Shown one piece after another: positions 12,101 through 27,100 of a stretch of 64,000 nt of DNA (position 1 is the first letter of the stretch; every line of letters starts with the position of its first letter). The notes beneath the pieces were generated by a model that saw nothing but the letters and a program-made list of their open reading frames with translations, made no database searches and was not told the DNA's origin. Made by a program: the position numbers and the translations under genes. Source of the DNA: Siphonodentalium dalli (Eukaryota; Mollusca; Scaphopoda; Gadilida; Siphonodentaliidae); contig CP136066.1 of NCBI GenBank assembly GCA_032622095.1, forward strand, positions 207,286,978 to 207,350,977. Reading direction: 5' to 3'.

Positions 12101-15100
12101 TAAAAATAACTGTATAATACTTGTCAATAACCCAAACTATGCACTTCTTAGCCCCAATCAGGTTAACCCAGATGACAGAGGAACTAGAAACTCCAATTCA
12201 ATCTTACATATGCTTTAATATTTACATATATACTAGTCTTACCACTTGTACCTTGTGCCGCGCAAGCGGTAATTCACCGGAAGCGATCGCCATGTTTAGT
12301 GGAATATGCTATTATCATTTGGCACGATGTACAAATTTTTTATTTTTTTTTACGATAGCAATAAAAAGTTTAGGGTCGGGGGTTTAAAATAGGGTAGCAG
12401 GCCTTAATGTTCCCCACAACTCACAGCGTTTACCGATGTCCCCAAATTATAGAAATGTCCCCAAATTAGAAGGCACATTCATTTGACAAAATGTCACCGC
12501 AAAATCACCCTTTTTGTGACCTGTTTGTTTGCGTATATGGCTTCATTTAACCACAACAAATCAACTTTCTAACTTTTTTCAGGTTCACATATACATGTAC
12601 ATGTAGTTAGATTAAATTAAATTATAATTGGAAATACCCATGATCAGTGTGTTGGTGGACTGCTTGGTGAACTTTCAAGCACCATACATCTATAAAATGG
12701 GTTTGTTGATGTCAAATGATCCAATATTCCCAAATGGTAAATTAATTGTGACCTACCGGTACAAAACTTGAATATATAAGGGTAACATAATTTGCTGAAA
12801 GCTGATATAAGCCCATGTTGCCAGGAAATGATGTGGGGGCCATTGGTTCATTTCTTTCACCTTTCATATGCTTCAGAAACAACCAGACAGCCCCCATTTT
12901 GGACTTACTGTAAAAAAGCCCCCGTACCCCTAATAGTCACAATGGAGTACCCCCCTCCTCGCAAACCCACCATCTCGGTCCCCCAATATGTCCCCAAATT
13001 AGCCTAATCTAAAAGCCTGAGGGTAGGTCGGGTTAGTGGAAACAAACGTCTTTTTTTTAGGCCTTATATGATAATAAAGATATTTGCTATTAAATCTTAC
13101 TATGTCCAATGCATTGTCTGTATTACGTTATATTAAGGCACAATGTCAAATATCGTTCAAATGAAAATGAAATCTGTGTCATTAAAAAGTTTTGTCAGAT
13201 CTTCGTTAAGCAGTCATTCTCTGATTTTACTAGTGATTGACTTTTTAATGGTATAAATAAAATATAATGGTTGTATTTTCATGTGTAATCTGACCTGTTA
13301 CTTATGTTAGAGGTTGTATTTGTGAACTTTCTGCAGAGGCCTTGCACATTTCCATGCTATTATTTTAGGGAAAAATTGGGGAGTGTTCTGTCAGGGAGAA
13401 CAAACTCAAAATTCAGATCCTTCTATTATTCTGTATTTAACGATATAGTGTTTTCTTTTTAAGATACATCATTAATTAGGCTGATGACACTGTTTCACTT
13501 TTATTCTGCTTTCTAAACTGTTATTACATTGGCTTGCTAATTTTTCTATTTTGAACTCATGATTTACCTGTAGGTAACTTAAATAAATGGGATATTGTCT
13601 TTGTTTGCAGATGTGCAGAACAGCTCTACTACCTTAGGTGTTTGACCCTTTCTAAGTTTCTATGGGAAGAATCCAGAGATTGTTTAAGGGCACCTGTTTT
13701 CCAGCTGACGACATCACCATATAATTTGAGATGACATAATGTTTGTTTCTTGTTGCCCAATTGAACATGCATTTATGAATGATCTATTGCAAATGCACAT
13801 TTTAAATTTACAAAGTTGAAAATCAGGTTGACTAAATATTGTCCATTAGAATTTGGGTTTCTAAAGTTTGGTGCCCAAACCTGTAAGGCTGTAACAGGTA
13901 TAAAAAAAGCCAAGATAATTTCCCTGCTTTCTATACTAAATACTCATTGACGAGTAGTTCCCTTATGAAATGTTCAGATAATAAATTTGACAAATGACGA
14001 TAGGTCGTTTGTTGAACTTAATATCGGAACATTGCCCTCCAAAAATGATGACTCCTTCTGTACGTGTAATATAATATGCAAGGCATATAGAACAACTCCA
14101 TTACGATGTTGAGGGGAAGAACCTTTCGAGGATCATGCAAATAGTCATTAATCTATAAATACATATAAAATAAAAATCTAAGAAATAAACACTTCAATTC
14201 TTCATTATCTCATATCGGAAAATCGTGAAGTAGCAAACTTTCTTTTCATCGCGTTCGGCCAATGTGATTCCTCGCTTTTGCACAAACACTGCCGGAAATC
14301 ACGTTATTATTTTCTCAGAAAGTGGTGTGATAGAAAATTTCACTGACATGGTATATCGTAAATTATGTGTGACGTTGCAAATATGTATGCCTGTTATATA
14401 TACAAGACCTGATCTCGGAATTGTGCACTGAGTCGTTTGCTTATTTTTATCTGAAAACCCCTCCAGATGAATAATAGACCATTCCAATGTATACTTTTAT
14501 TATTGAGTGGGAGAAACCATTTAGTATAGAAAGGGTTAAAAGGAATAAATGTGCAAAAATTATAAAAGTCAGTAAAAACATTTGCACCAAGAAGAACACG
14601 GAGAAACGGAAAAAGTTTGTTCATATAGTAATTATTAATAGCTCTCCAACAGAACAATTTTGCGTATTGATACCAATGATATGTAAACAAAACTGTTACA
14701 GTGATTTGTTAACAAACATCGATAATCGTGCAGTAAGTTTAAATAATTTAGTTTAACTATGATTTTCAGGATAATTTACAATACTTGGACATTTCCCATG
14801 TTTAGGGTCAAGTTTTGATTCAACTTTGGTATCTAGTTGGACTTCGATCGGTAATGCCACTGCAACAATAATGTTTGAATATCAATGGTTTCAATATGAG
14901 AAATCTAGTTTTTGGAGAGATATTAACCCTTTTATGACTGTGGCTTCCTGAAATTTTGTGAAAACCCTGTGCCAAAGCATTCTCTTATACATGCGAGTCT
15001 CCCATAGGGAGCCTCGCATAAATAAGAGAATGCATTGGCCTAACAATATTTACCTTGACCTTGCAAGCAAGTGCATTCTCTTATATATGTGAGGTTCCCT

Positions 15101-18100
15101 ATGGGAGACTCGCATATATCAGATAATGCACTGACACATCAAGAAAGGGTTAAAAGCGAAAATAAAAATAAAATTGATCTATTTTTTACATGTATATGCT
15201 GATGATAGTTGGTTCACAGACTTGTATCAAATTTATGTTATTTCGCATGAACCTACATGTACTTCGAAAACCTCGAGTCGCTTTAAATAAAAGGCCAATG
15301 TTTGAGTCCCCGATTATATCTACATGTATACAGAGTGAGTGTTATTTACTATTGTTGGCATGAAATATAACCAAAAATATATATATTCCACAAGGATAGA
15401 GAACAGAAGTGTCCACCAAGTAATTCAGATTCACACCAAGACTTCCCTCTTTATTTACCCAAAATGCATCAAAATTCAAAACTAGGAGATATGAGTTACT
15501 ACCCTTCTATGGAGAATAATATACTGACAGTACAGTCCAGATCAAAATTAAGCACAGAATCACTCAGAACACACGTCAGTATCTTGACAAAAACAACATG
15601 TTCACATTTTATTTGACTGGATAATAGACTGGATAAGTGGTGATAATTCAATGTTTTGGGAGCTTCCTCTTTCAAATGGTTATATAATATAGAAGATGTT
15701 GAACATAATGTGATCTGGAGATTCAAACAATAAGCGGGCAGGCCTGTAACGCATTAAAGTGATATGAGAATAATCTTGGTCAAAGTTGTTATTTTTAAGA
15801 ATATTAATCCAAATTGAAAACATACACAGCCATTATTATATATTAATTAAATGCAACGACTCTCAATGGCGGAATCATTTGTGTTAAGTTTATCGCCGAT
15901 AGTTGCATCTCGAATCGAGATGTATATATTTACAATTGAGCATGGTCAATTTCTTTGAAATTTTTGGCGGTATTAGTAGAATACTACATTCCCCAGGTTG
16001 TCATAGCGCCCGAGTACTACCCTAACTTAATAGTTTCATGCACTCGAACAAGTCCGTAGTATGTCTTTAACCCTTTCATAAGATTCATGGCGGGAGCTGC
16101 GCTGGTGCAGCATTAAAGATCATGTGCCAGTGCATTCTCATATATGTGAGTCTCCCATAGGGAGCCTCATATGTACCGGTATAAGAGAATACAGTGTCTT
16201 ATAAGGTCAAGGTAAATATTTTTAGGCCAAAGTGTTCTCTTATATATGTGAGGCTCCCTATGGGAGACTCGCATATATAAGAGGATACATTGGCACAAGG
16301 TTTTCAAAAAATTTCAGGAAGCTCCAGTCATGGAAGGGTTAAGACATTGTAAAGGGACAAGCCTTGAAATAGTGTGTCTGTCATTTGCAGAATGAGGTCC
16401 CCAGAGGGTGAATTTAGTGATGCTACCCTGCATAGTGGGCTAGCATCACCAAATTCACCCTCTGGGACCCTCATTCTGCTTAGGTGTAAGCAGAATGAGG
16501 TCCCCAGAGGGTGAATTTGGTGATGCTAGCCCGCTATGCGGGGTAGCATAACTAAATTCACCCCCTGGGGACCTCATTCTGCAAATGACAGACACACTAT
16601 TTCAAGGCTTGTAAAGGGACTCACCATAATTGCCCCTTTCATGAAGAGGTTCATAGCAGGTTCAGCAACAGGAGCAACCTGCCCATCTGGACCGGTTGCA
16701 GGTGCGGGAGATTTTCTGAAGAAACTGGCGACCATATAAATAATAGCCATCCTCACTAACAGAGTCTTTATTATACTGAACCATCCCGCTCTCGGCGCTG
16801 GTTGGTCCGGCTGATTCTGAAAACAAAGGATTGTCATAATTATTCCACGAACCTCCGACTGGCAACTTTGGTCAGAATGTTAATGAAAACTACTGAGTAT
16901 TTCTGAAGAAATAAGGTATCAGCTAAACTAACATATGCTCGTAACAGTCAAAATGCTATGTTTTTGTGTCAGTTCCTCATACATTATGTTTTTGTGCATT
17001 TACAAATTTTGAATGCGTGGTACTCACAAACCTCGAAACCTCACCATGAATATTGAATGCGTGGTACTCACAAACCTCGAAACCTCACCATGAAAATATT
17101 GAGTTGAAGAATAATAGTTTTGTTGTCCCATCTGAAGCTCCAGCACAATTACGTAAACAACGACAAGCATGTAGGCACCAAAATTATTAGCAGTAATCTT
17201 TATTATCAATGTTTGTCCAGCAAATGCTGATAAAATTGCGAACGATTGCAAATCAGGTCATGTTCGGATGCCTTTGCTTTGGATTTCCATTTGACATATT
17301 TTGTACCAAATTGCGCAGTTTCATAATTACTTTGGATATCATGAAAAACATTACACCCAAGGAAATAGGATGAACCACGGTTAGAAATTCTTGAAAGGAA
17401 TCGCTTTCAGGCTTAACTGACATAACTTGTTTGGCTCCAAATAAAGCTAAAATAATTGCAGAATGATTCCTATTCTGACAGTAGTTTTCTCAGTAGTTGC
17501 CAGTCGGAGGTTCGTGGAATACACCAGTCCATACATCTAGGAGAATCCTTCGACTGACATCTTGGGTCAGAATGTTATAGCAAACAATTGTGAGTTTGGA
17601 CACAAATGAGGTATTGGCTTGTTTGAAAAATAGTATATCATTTGCTCGTAGCTGCCAAAAAACACATTATAATATATATAATATAATATATAATTATCCT
17701 AGTTTATTACCGTTTTCCCCATTTCTGGTCGCGCCTCAACCATTGTGAATGCATGATACTCATCAATTTGAAACCAAGTGATTCCCCACCATGATATACT
17801 AGTAGGGGTGAGATGTTTTGCATAAATTATTCTTAATGCATGCTATGGTTGCGTGGACTGATGTTATCAACTGGAATGAACTCCCAACATAGATATTCAG
17901 CATTAATATTGAGAAATTATAGCTCAGCAGTCCAGCATTATTTCAACGACTTTAACTGGGCAAAAACGCCCAAATAAAGCTTCAACAGCCTAAAATATCT
18001 TCGGTCTGTCTCAATAACACCATACAAATATGGATATCATTGGAACCGGTTCATTGACCACATTGTGATGGTTACAGTTATGCCCTGTGCCAATGCATTC

Positions 18101-21100
18101 TCTTATATATGCGAGTCGACCGGCCTAAAAAAATCTGTTTTTAACACTTTTTACCATTTTTTCTTACATTCTTTAACAATTTTATAATTTTTTCTTACAT
18201 TTTTTAACAATTTTTATAATATTTTTCTACATTCTTTGACAATTTTATCATTTTTAATATGTGTTAAGCCAATGCATTCTCTTATATATGCGAGGCGACC
18301 TATGGTCGACTCGCATATATAAGAGAATGCATTGGCACAGGGCCGTTCTGTTGGGTAAAGGGTTAACTGTTTTTATGTTGTGATAAGCAGCACTTTGATG
18401 GCACCAAACTTACCTTGCAGTTTCGAGCACTTACATGTAGATCTCATAGGTTTACATTGTAATATTATACCGGCACTATGCTTAGTTGACCCACTTTCCA
18501 AGCATTGAAATAGTAGGTGTCATTTGCAGGATGAGAGGTCCCCAGAGGGTGAATTTAGTCAAGCAATCCCCCCCCAGCAGGCTAGCATCACCAAATTCAC
18601 CCTCTGGGGACCTCAGTCTGCTTTGACTTCATCTTCTGAGAAGTATCTTTTTCAAATTAACATTGTTTTTAGTTACTTTTTCCCTTCTGTTTTTATATCT
18701 CCTAATTTGCAGAAGATAAAATGCATAATCGAGGTGACTAATGGGTGACCTGTTGAACATCGCCAACTTCAAATGGGGAACTTCAAACTGATCCTAGGTC
18801 TCCAATAGCAGGTGTGTACAGGTCTAAGATAGATAACTCTAAAATCAAGTGGTTATTATTGTTAATAGTAACCACTTGATTTTCGAGTTATCCATCTTAC
18901 AACCGCAATTTGTCCGTTTGAGCATATGGATGTGGTCCACATCTCAAAAAATTAACAAACTTCAAAAATCGATATCTGATCACTCTGAGCTTTGGTGTGT
19001 GGGTTCCTCGACTCGATTCAAATATTGTTTACCGCCAAAGAAATAGTAATTTAGGAGCGTCTAATCGGATTGAGTACCTTTAAGCTCAATGTTGCAATAC
19101 TGCAGAGTGAATGAATTCAAGGGACAGCATGTTTTTATCCAATGCTTGGCTCATTTTCGATACACATTGATCTACCATATTCCATGGGACCGTGACTACA
19201 CTATTATATCGCTTACAGTTGAAAGGTTTTAAAAAATCAAATTGTAAACAAAAAAATGCCCTTCCTGCCTGTCAGGGAGATACAGGTAATATATGCATAG
19301 CACCTTATTGTATACCATAGATTACAGGAAGTAAAATTTGAATCATCCTGCCACCCACATGCACGGACCGTACCAGACAAGTAAACATGGACTGCCAGTG
19401 AGCACGTCATTAATCCAGCCCAATGTTAGGACTAACAGGCCAGTGCCTTATTTGGTAGATATGCTTTGATTGACACGTCACAACATATTAATTGTGTACA
19501 AACAGAGATAAAGTGTTTGTGTGAGAATGTTTGATTGCAGGGCACGATTTAAGCGGTATCGCATCGCTGTTTGCAATACCATATTCCTGGTTTGACGACG
19601 CAATATCAGCCTGCTACTCGCAAATGGCGGTACACGATGTTTGCATGCAAAACCCACGACCCGGTCCACAACATTGCCTTGCAGAAAACATATCGTAACA
19701 GACTGAGGTTATGTGAGGTCCATACGATTTACAATGCAAGAGGCATAACTCTATTATTTGACACGCCGCATATTCATGCACATCGAGCTTGACCATGCTA
19801 TATTAAATTGATTCTGATGGGTGGTCGTTCCTTGACAACCAATGAAATAATTTATAGCTAAAGTGGTCGATGGGACCATGTGGTATTCTGTTTACAATAA
19901 AAAGATGTCGGCTGTTCAAGCTGGTTCAAGCATGGCTTAATTACAAAACTTACAATGACAATAAATGCGTCACCGCTGTTACGTGCACAGATTACGTGAA
20001 CTGAGGAATTTTAGCAATGGGATCATGAAAGGGGTCCCAGGGACGAAAATTCCTACTAGTATCTTTTAGTTCTAGCGCTTACTGTATGACAATGCCTGCC
20101 ATTGCCTAGCCCCTGGTATGATAGCCATTGATATGCTTGGGAAATTTTGGTCCCAACTAGCTTGGACTAAGTTGTATATTAATATAATATATGATAAAAA
20201 ATTGTAAATCAAATTCATATATCTAATTTATAAATTATATATATTATATAATATCAATAACTGTAAAGCTGTTTTATTCAAAAAAATAACCCCAAAACAA
20301 ACAACAAATTATGTTTAAGGGTCCATTTCAAGAGATTTAAACATTGCTATACAATTCTTCAAGAGTGCGATGCAATTTCCAGTTATGCATAGCCGTTAGC
20401 TATGGAAAATTAAAAAAGTAATTCGGGCCCTGTTTGATGGTCATCCGTTGAAAATACATTTAATGTCAAATATTATTGAACTGCAGATATACCGTGAAGA
20501 TATATAATGCGGCCGGTTCTAAGACGGTGTTGGTTTTGATACTGTAGGCGATTAATCAAAACAACTTACAGCGCTACCGGGTGTTAATGAAAACAAAGCT
20601 TCTTTAACACCCACTTCTGGTCAACTTCACCTCAAAATTATGGAATCTTATTGTGTGGGTAAAATACAGTTAATCTACTACAGAACGCCCTCTAAAGTGG
20701 TAATAATCATGATTACCAGGGAATTATATAGGAAATTAATAATCGTGACATCATTATTATTAGGCAGGTGAGAGTATTAACGGACACCCAGGAATGGTTT
20801 TTATAAACAGCCCTCGGAACTAGTAGCGACACAACACTGCTTCGGGCCGCAAATAGACCCTCGGAACCCTTCCATGACTGGAGCTGCATGGAATTTTGCG
20901 AAAACAAGGGAACTCGCATATATAAGAGAATTCAATGGCCTAATAATATTTACCTTGACCTTGTAAGCCAGTGCATTCTCTTATATAGGCAAGGCTCCCT
21001 ATGAGAGACTCGCATATGCAAGAGAATGCTGGCATAGTCTTTAGTGCTGCACCAGCACAGTTCCCGCCATGAAATGGTAAATCATTCCTGTCGGGCCGCT

Positions 21101-24100
21101 AATAAACTATAACGAGCCCCTCCAAAATCATGTTTAATATTGGATTATTTGGTATATTATTTGTTTACAGCATAATTGTTTTCGATTCAGATGAAAAAAG
21201 GAATAAATGTAAAAAAAAGGCCTCTCATACAGGGAATGGATTTATTTGATCCAATGATGATGACTGTCTGGTTGGAATGCAGATCATGACACAATGTCTG
21301 ACTGGAAACGGGCCAGCTCGTCCCAGGGCCAAATTGGTCCAGTCGACCTGGGCCAGCTCGCCCTGGGCCAACATGGCCCAAGGGATAATGTCTTATTTAA
21401 GTTGTTTTTCTTTGGTGTCTTTTTGCTTGCTTTCTCTCTCCCTCTTTCCCCCCTCTCTCTCTCCCTCTCTCTATCTAAGCCAAAGGGTTGATGGGGGAGA
21501 TAGATTGGATGGTTGCAATGGTAGTAGTGATAAGTTATCTATTTCGCAGATAACAACAAGAATAAAAACATAAGAACATTTATATATATAACTCATGAAC
21601 TTGAATGAATATGACAAATTACGACGAATGAATATGAAGAATGAATATGACGGATGAATATGACGAATTACGGCGAATGAAATTGACGAATTCTTCACAG
21701 TTAGTTGGCCGCCGCTCATCTCGATGCATTCTTGTTCAAATATAATGAAGCACATTTCTTTAGGAATGCGCCTGTGGTAAGTTCTGGTGGATCTGCCGTG
21801 TACGAATCCCATAGGGCTCTAATGACTTTGCTTTCTGTGTGTACGCCGTGCGGCTGTCTGTTTCCAGATCGACGGCTAGAACGTTGAATTCTACGATCTT
21901 TGCTTCGCATCCAGTGGAAGCAGCAACCTTTGATACTCTCGGGCTCCAAATAAACGTGCATGCACGTTTATTATTTCAGGAGGAAAATTTCCCCCTGTAC
22001 GCTGCTTATTTGGGTCTGCACGTTTATTTATTTTTCAGTAAAATAATTTGTACCAAAAGTGAACCGTCAAATTCATCAACAAAGTGAAAGTTATACCACC
22101 GTAAAACATGTTTTCACTTCAAATTTAGGTAAACAGTTTGACAGTTATTATAGTCAATACGTCACTCGCTTGAGAGGAATTCCCAAAAATGAAAATAGCA
22201 GGGTGAGCCAGGTGTTTACCTCCCAACATTCATTTGAAAGTGGTCGCATCCGACTAGTAAGCCGAGTATCCATTACTTTCGCGCACGTGATTGTTAGGAT
22301 TATCTCATTATCAGGGGGACGCACCATGTTCTTCCAGAATACTCATTTCCCCTCCCCGCATGCCTTTAAAAGTGGACCCATCGGTTTCCGATTAAGCGTG
22401 TATCCATGACGTTTGCATCAGGATTATCTCATTATTAGGGGGGACGCACCACGTGCTTACCGGAATTTTTTACTGTGGCAGTGTGGGGCTCCATTTAGGC
22501 ACCAGATATTTTCGTTTTAATGATCTCAATAAAACACTCAATACTGCCATAATCCAACAATTTTATGAGAGGTTTATAAAATATTTGGATCATTGAAAGT
22601 GTATAGTTGGGAAGCTTAGTCTATAATTAAAAATGGATGTAGAATAAAATATTTGGGCCTCTTTACGCACTGTCTTTAGGGAATTTCTGTAAAAATTGTT
22701 GTTTCCCCGTGAGAATTTAAACATGGCAGACACTTTTTGTCAAAAAATAAATAAAATATAATCTTGCGGAGAAGAAAAAGCTTGCCGAGTTATGTATAAA
22801 ATATAAAAATTTCACGTCCTCACTGTTAACTTTATACACATTTGCTGGAAATCCCCCCTGCACTATTATTTGGGTCTGCACGTTTATTAATTTTCAATGA
22901 AAGTCCCCCCCTGCACAATTATTTGGGTCTGCACGTTTATTTGGAGCCCGAGAGTACTTACTCCCGGGACCACCTCACGAATCGACTGCCACAGAGCTGT
23001 TTCCAAGTCAAGCACAACGTTGGTCACAGCAGGATGACCTAGTCTGGCCACGACTCCTCTGAATACTTTGACATAGTCGGAACGCGTGTGTCTTGACATG
23101 AACACGAACACAAGAGAAAATTGCTTTCTTTTGCCATCCTTCTGAACAAAATCATGGATCAAAAGTAGCTGACTTGCTCTGGAGGCAATCGTTGCACTGA
23201 AGCGCATGCTGGAGTGGTCTCACTTCGTTAAGGCACTTTACGCAACGGAACATCTTTGTGATTATGATAGTTATCACACGTTCTGAAGCCATCTCACCTC
23301 TGAAGTGTGAGGTGTGATTAGCCGACTGGTTACTGTGTAAACAACCTACTTCTATTGTTTTGATAGGAATGGGGACAATAACGGCTTCTAAGGGTTTCCC
23401 AAAATCCAGAGATAGTGAGATGAACTCAGAGAATCTTTAATATTCAGAATGTGAAAACAGTTCATTATTGTTAGGCCAAACAAAAAAGATTGTATGTTTC
23501 CGATAACGGAGCGAAAAAATTAGGGTAGGTAGGTAGGGAATTTTTTATTTTTTTATTTTATTTTGATATTTTCTATCCAGCTTCAGAAATATTGAACTAC
23601 ATGTACCTTGACCAAAATGACATAAAATGCCAACTCGGGTTGAGGGGAAATTATTACTTGATCAACACAGTGGAAATATACATTAAGATTGATAAAAGAT
23701 CAAACTTACTTCATGCTTATAAAGTATGTTTTTTATTATTCACATACCCGGTACCATATTTTCATAAATTTAGCTATAAACTTGGTACGAAATTCATGTC
23801 GCTAACTTTTTAGCAGAATTTTACACATAATACCGCCATTATACCGTACTTGTATTGTGACGACTACATCCCATTGTCTGGAGGTAGTCATGAGTACACC
23901 CAATCTAGCATGCCTGTTTTTTGGAAACTAGCTATACATGTACACCTAACATGTGGTGATAACCTCTATACATGTACATGTATATATACAGATAAACACC
24001 CACCATGTCTGTTGATAAGTGAAACTGTGTTCCTATATTCCATAAGTATGATAAGACCCAAACAAGGCATAAAGCAGGTATGAGATCCACTCTCAGGAAA

Positions 24101-27100
24101 TTAAAATTGAAAAATGCATGCCCATCAGTCAACAACCCATCACACACCTGGGGGCGTTTGATAGAGATGGGCGGTACTCGGTATTTACCGTGCGGTATCG
24201 GTATCAGCGTAATACCGATTTACCGTACCGAATCAAAACTAAAAATACCGAATTTTCGGTACTGAAATTATTCATGTGTTGCCAACTTGTGTGTCTTCGT
24301 ATTGAGTAAAGTTTCTCAGTAAACAGTTTTGATTCGGTACTTTAATTAAGATTAATCTCAGAATTATACAAATCCATCAGACCATCACAAAGACCGTGAC
24401 CTTTTATCAGTTTGACAGGCCTTGAGCGAGCAAAAGGAATAAACACTCAGATGGCTGACCTAGTTACGGGCCTAACAATCAATGCAGTTGTTAGAATAGA
24501 TACACACTACACAGTGTATCAAAGAAGCAGTGCTGTAAGTTATTGCTACATTGAAAATTTGTAACGTCGTCAATGCCACACTGACTCAGGTGGTGGCAGT
24601 CCGTATAACACGTGGCTTTGGCGACTTCAAAGACATCGACAATGCAAGCGGCATAAACAGAAATAAGGTCCGATTTCATTTATAACAGTGAATCAAAATC
24701 TACTTTCACTTTCTAAAAATAGAACAGATCCATCAATTGATTAAATTCTAAGATTTATTTCGGCGTTGTGGCTATTGATTAGGATTTGTGAATTGTGATC
24801 ACTGATTACTACTCACAATTCTATTCACTCGCGAAAATGTGACGAAATTGACACGTATATATATTGTAGCCACGCAATGATGCAATCTCTTATTTTTCAA
24901 AAGCGGTGCGACGGCCTGCGTGTAAATGATCAAAGAGATGTCTGAATATCACCTAATTGAATAATTGTGTAGGTCATTGTGTTGCCTCATTTAGCTGTTG
25001 TCGCGAATGTAGTAAATCAGTGGGCATATTTTCATGTACATTGTTCAGTTAAAAACTTGAGTTACCACAATTTACCTGGAATTTCTGCTCTGGTTTTGTA
25101 ATTTAATAGCAATACCGATTACCGTACCGATACCGCGGTAAATCGACGGAAATTTACCGATACCGAGCTTAAAATTTCAATACCGCCCATCTCTAGCGTT
25201 TGAGACAGCAATCATTTCAAGGTCACTTTTCACAGGGTTATGTTAGAAACCATGTGTTTTGAACACTAATGACCATAAATATTTATGTGCATTAGTGGTA
25301 AAAACAGTAAAAAAAAAAAAATTCTCAAAATATCAATAAAAAGATTAGGGTCGGCTATTATCTTTGCAAACAGATGTGGCTAAAGTAATCTAAATGTCAA
25401 AATTGAAGGACATAACTGTGAAATATATCATTATCTGAACTTAAGAAATTAATATATTAATATATATTAATCCTTTGAACCCGAGAGACCGGAATACCGG
25501 TCCAATCCTTATATTCCTATATCCCGAGAGACCGTAATACCGGTCCGGAAATCAGACGATATTTGACACGAAATTACAGCTCAATAAACGCACATATCAA
25601 CTAGAATTGTACTTCTACTTTTCACACACGTGTCACATGTTTACCCACGTGACTTTGATCGACAAACTGACGACAGAGGGTTTGTTTCTTCGCGCATGCG
25701 CAAAGGCCTATTTCGAGAAATAACCTGCTTTTTATCGTCGGAAAAGGGGAAGTATTTCGTTATAAATTTCGCGATCAAAGCCCAAATTAACTAGAATAGT
25801 GCTTCTATACTTTGCGAGAATGAGTCACATGTTCATACCTCTGATATATTAGCAGCCAAATTGGAAACAGGGGGTCTGTTTCTTCGCGCAGGCACACAGG
25901 TGCATTTTGAGAAACGCCTTCTATTGTAGGCAAAGTGTAAGAATTTCGTTATAAATACATAGCGCGACCAAAGAAAGCCGCAATATATCTATATACATGT
26001 ACATGTATATTGAACGTGGAATAGACTGTCTCTTTGGAATACATTGTGACATATTTCACCGCACACTTGTTCAGTTAGCATAGTAGATTTCCGTATAGTT
26101 GAGCGTGTATACATGTATATTATACGTCCCAATTAAGAGCTTTATGAGTTACATCTTCGGAAAACTATATAACGTCAGGCGCCACGGGTTGGGTCATTTA
26201 ACGTTCATGAGGTCAGGGTTCAAAGGGTTAACTTAACACAAATTTAATACCCGTGCCAACTCGGCCATGAAAGCTGGGCCAGCTCGCCCCAAAAACTGCC
26301 TGGACCGAGTTGGCCCTGGGACGAGTGGGCCCGGATCCTGTCTGACTGATAGTGATAGTGATACCTCGGCTGTGTCGATCATCTCGATGGTGTACCCCGC
26401 TGGACAAAACAAGTGTCCACTTAACCGCGGTGCGGTTTGCATTGCCACCGCGGCCGAACTGCAACTACACCGCGGCTCCACCGGCTGACTGCCGTTCGGC
26501 CGCGGTGTACTTGCCGTTCGGCCGCGGTGTAATTGCCGTTCGGCCGCGGTGTAGTTGCCGTTCGGCCGCGGTGTACTTGCCGTTCGGCCCGCGGTGTACT
26601 TGCCGTTCTTGGAATGATGTTGAAAAACACAAAGAGGGCACCATAAATGAGGCTTGATTGAGGCCATTGTCTAAATACCGTCCGCCAGACGATCTATTAT
26701 ATGTTTGAGGTCTAATCTGTCTGGTGACAAGGTGTGATAATCTTTTAAGTAGTCAACGTACGTCCCACCAGTAAACTGTCATAAAATCAAGGTGTCATAA
26801 TCCATCTAGATTTGGCAGCACGTGCCTTTTTGAGAAATAAGCATTGGAATGCCGTGCACACGTGGCAGCCTCATCATTAGAGAATTGAATCAATATCCTG
26901 TCATTAAAGACTAATTTATAAATAAGGATTATGGTTTGTTGTCGCATCCTACTTTGAACTGACTGTTTGCCCATGTTGAAATATTTGTTATTCAATGTTC
27001 AATGTGATGTTGTTTTCTCTTGTTCAAATATATTTTTGTTACATTAATTTAAACTATTATTTGGTTTGAATTATATACTGACTACATCCACCCATGTGGA

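Noticed and set aside
26233-26667. 144-codon arginine/proline-rich frame (and 29339-29764, 29430-29858)
   Set aside because: Produced by the 22-bp GC-rich tandem repeat, which opens several frames on both strands.
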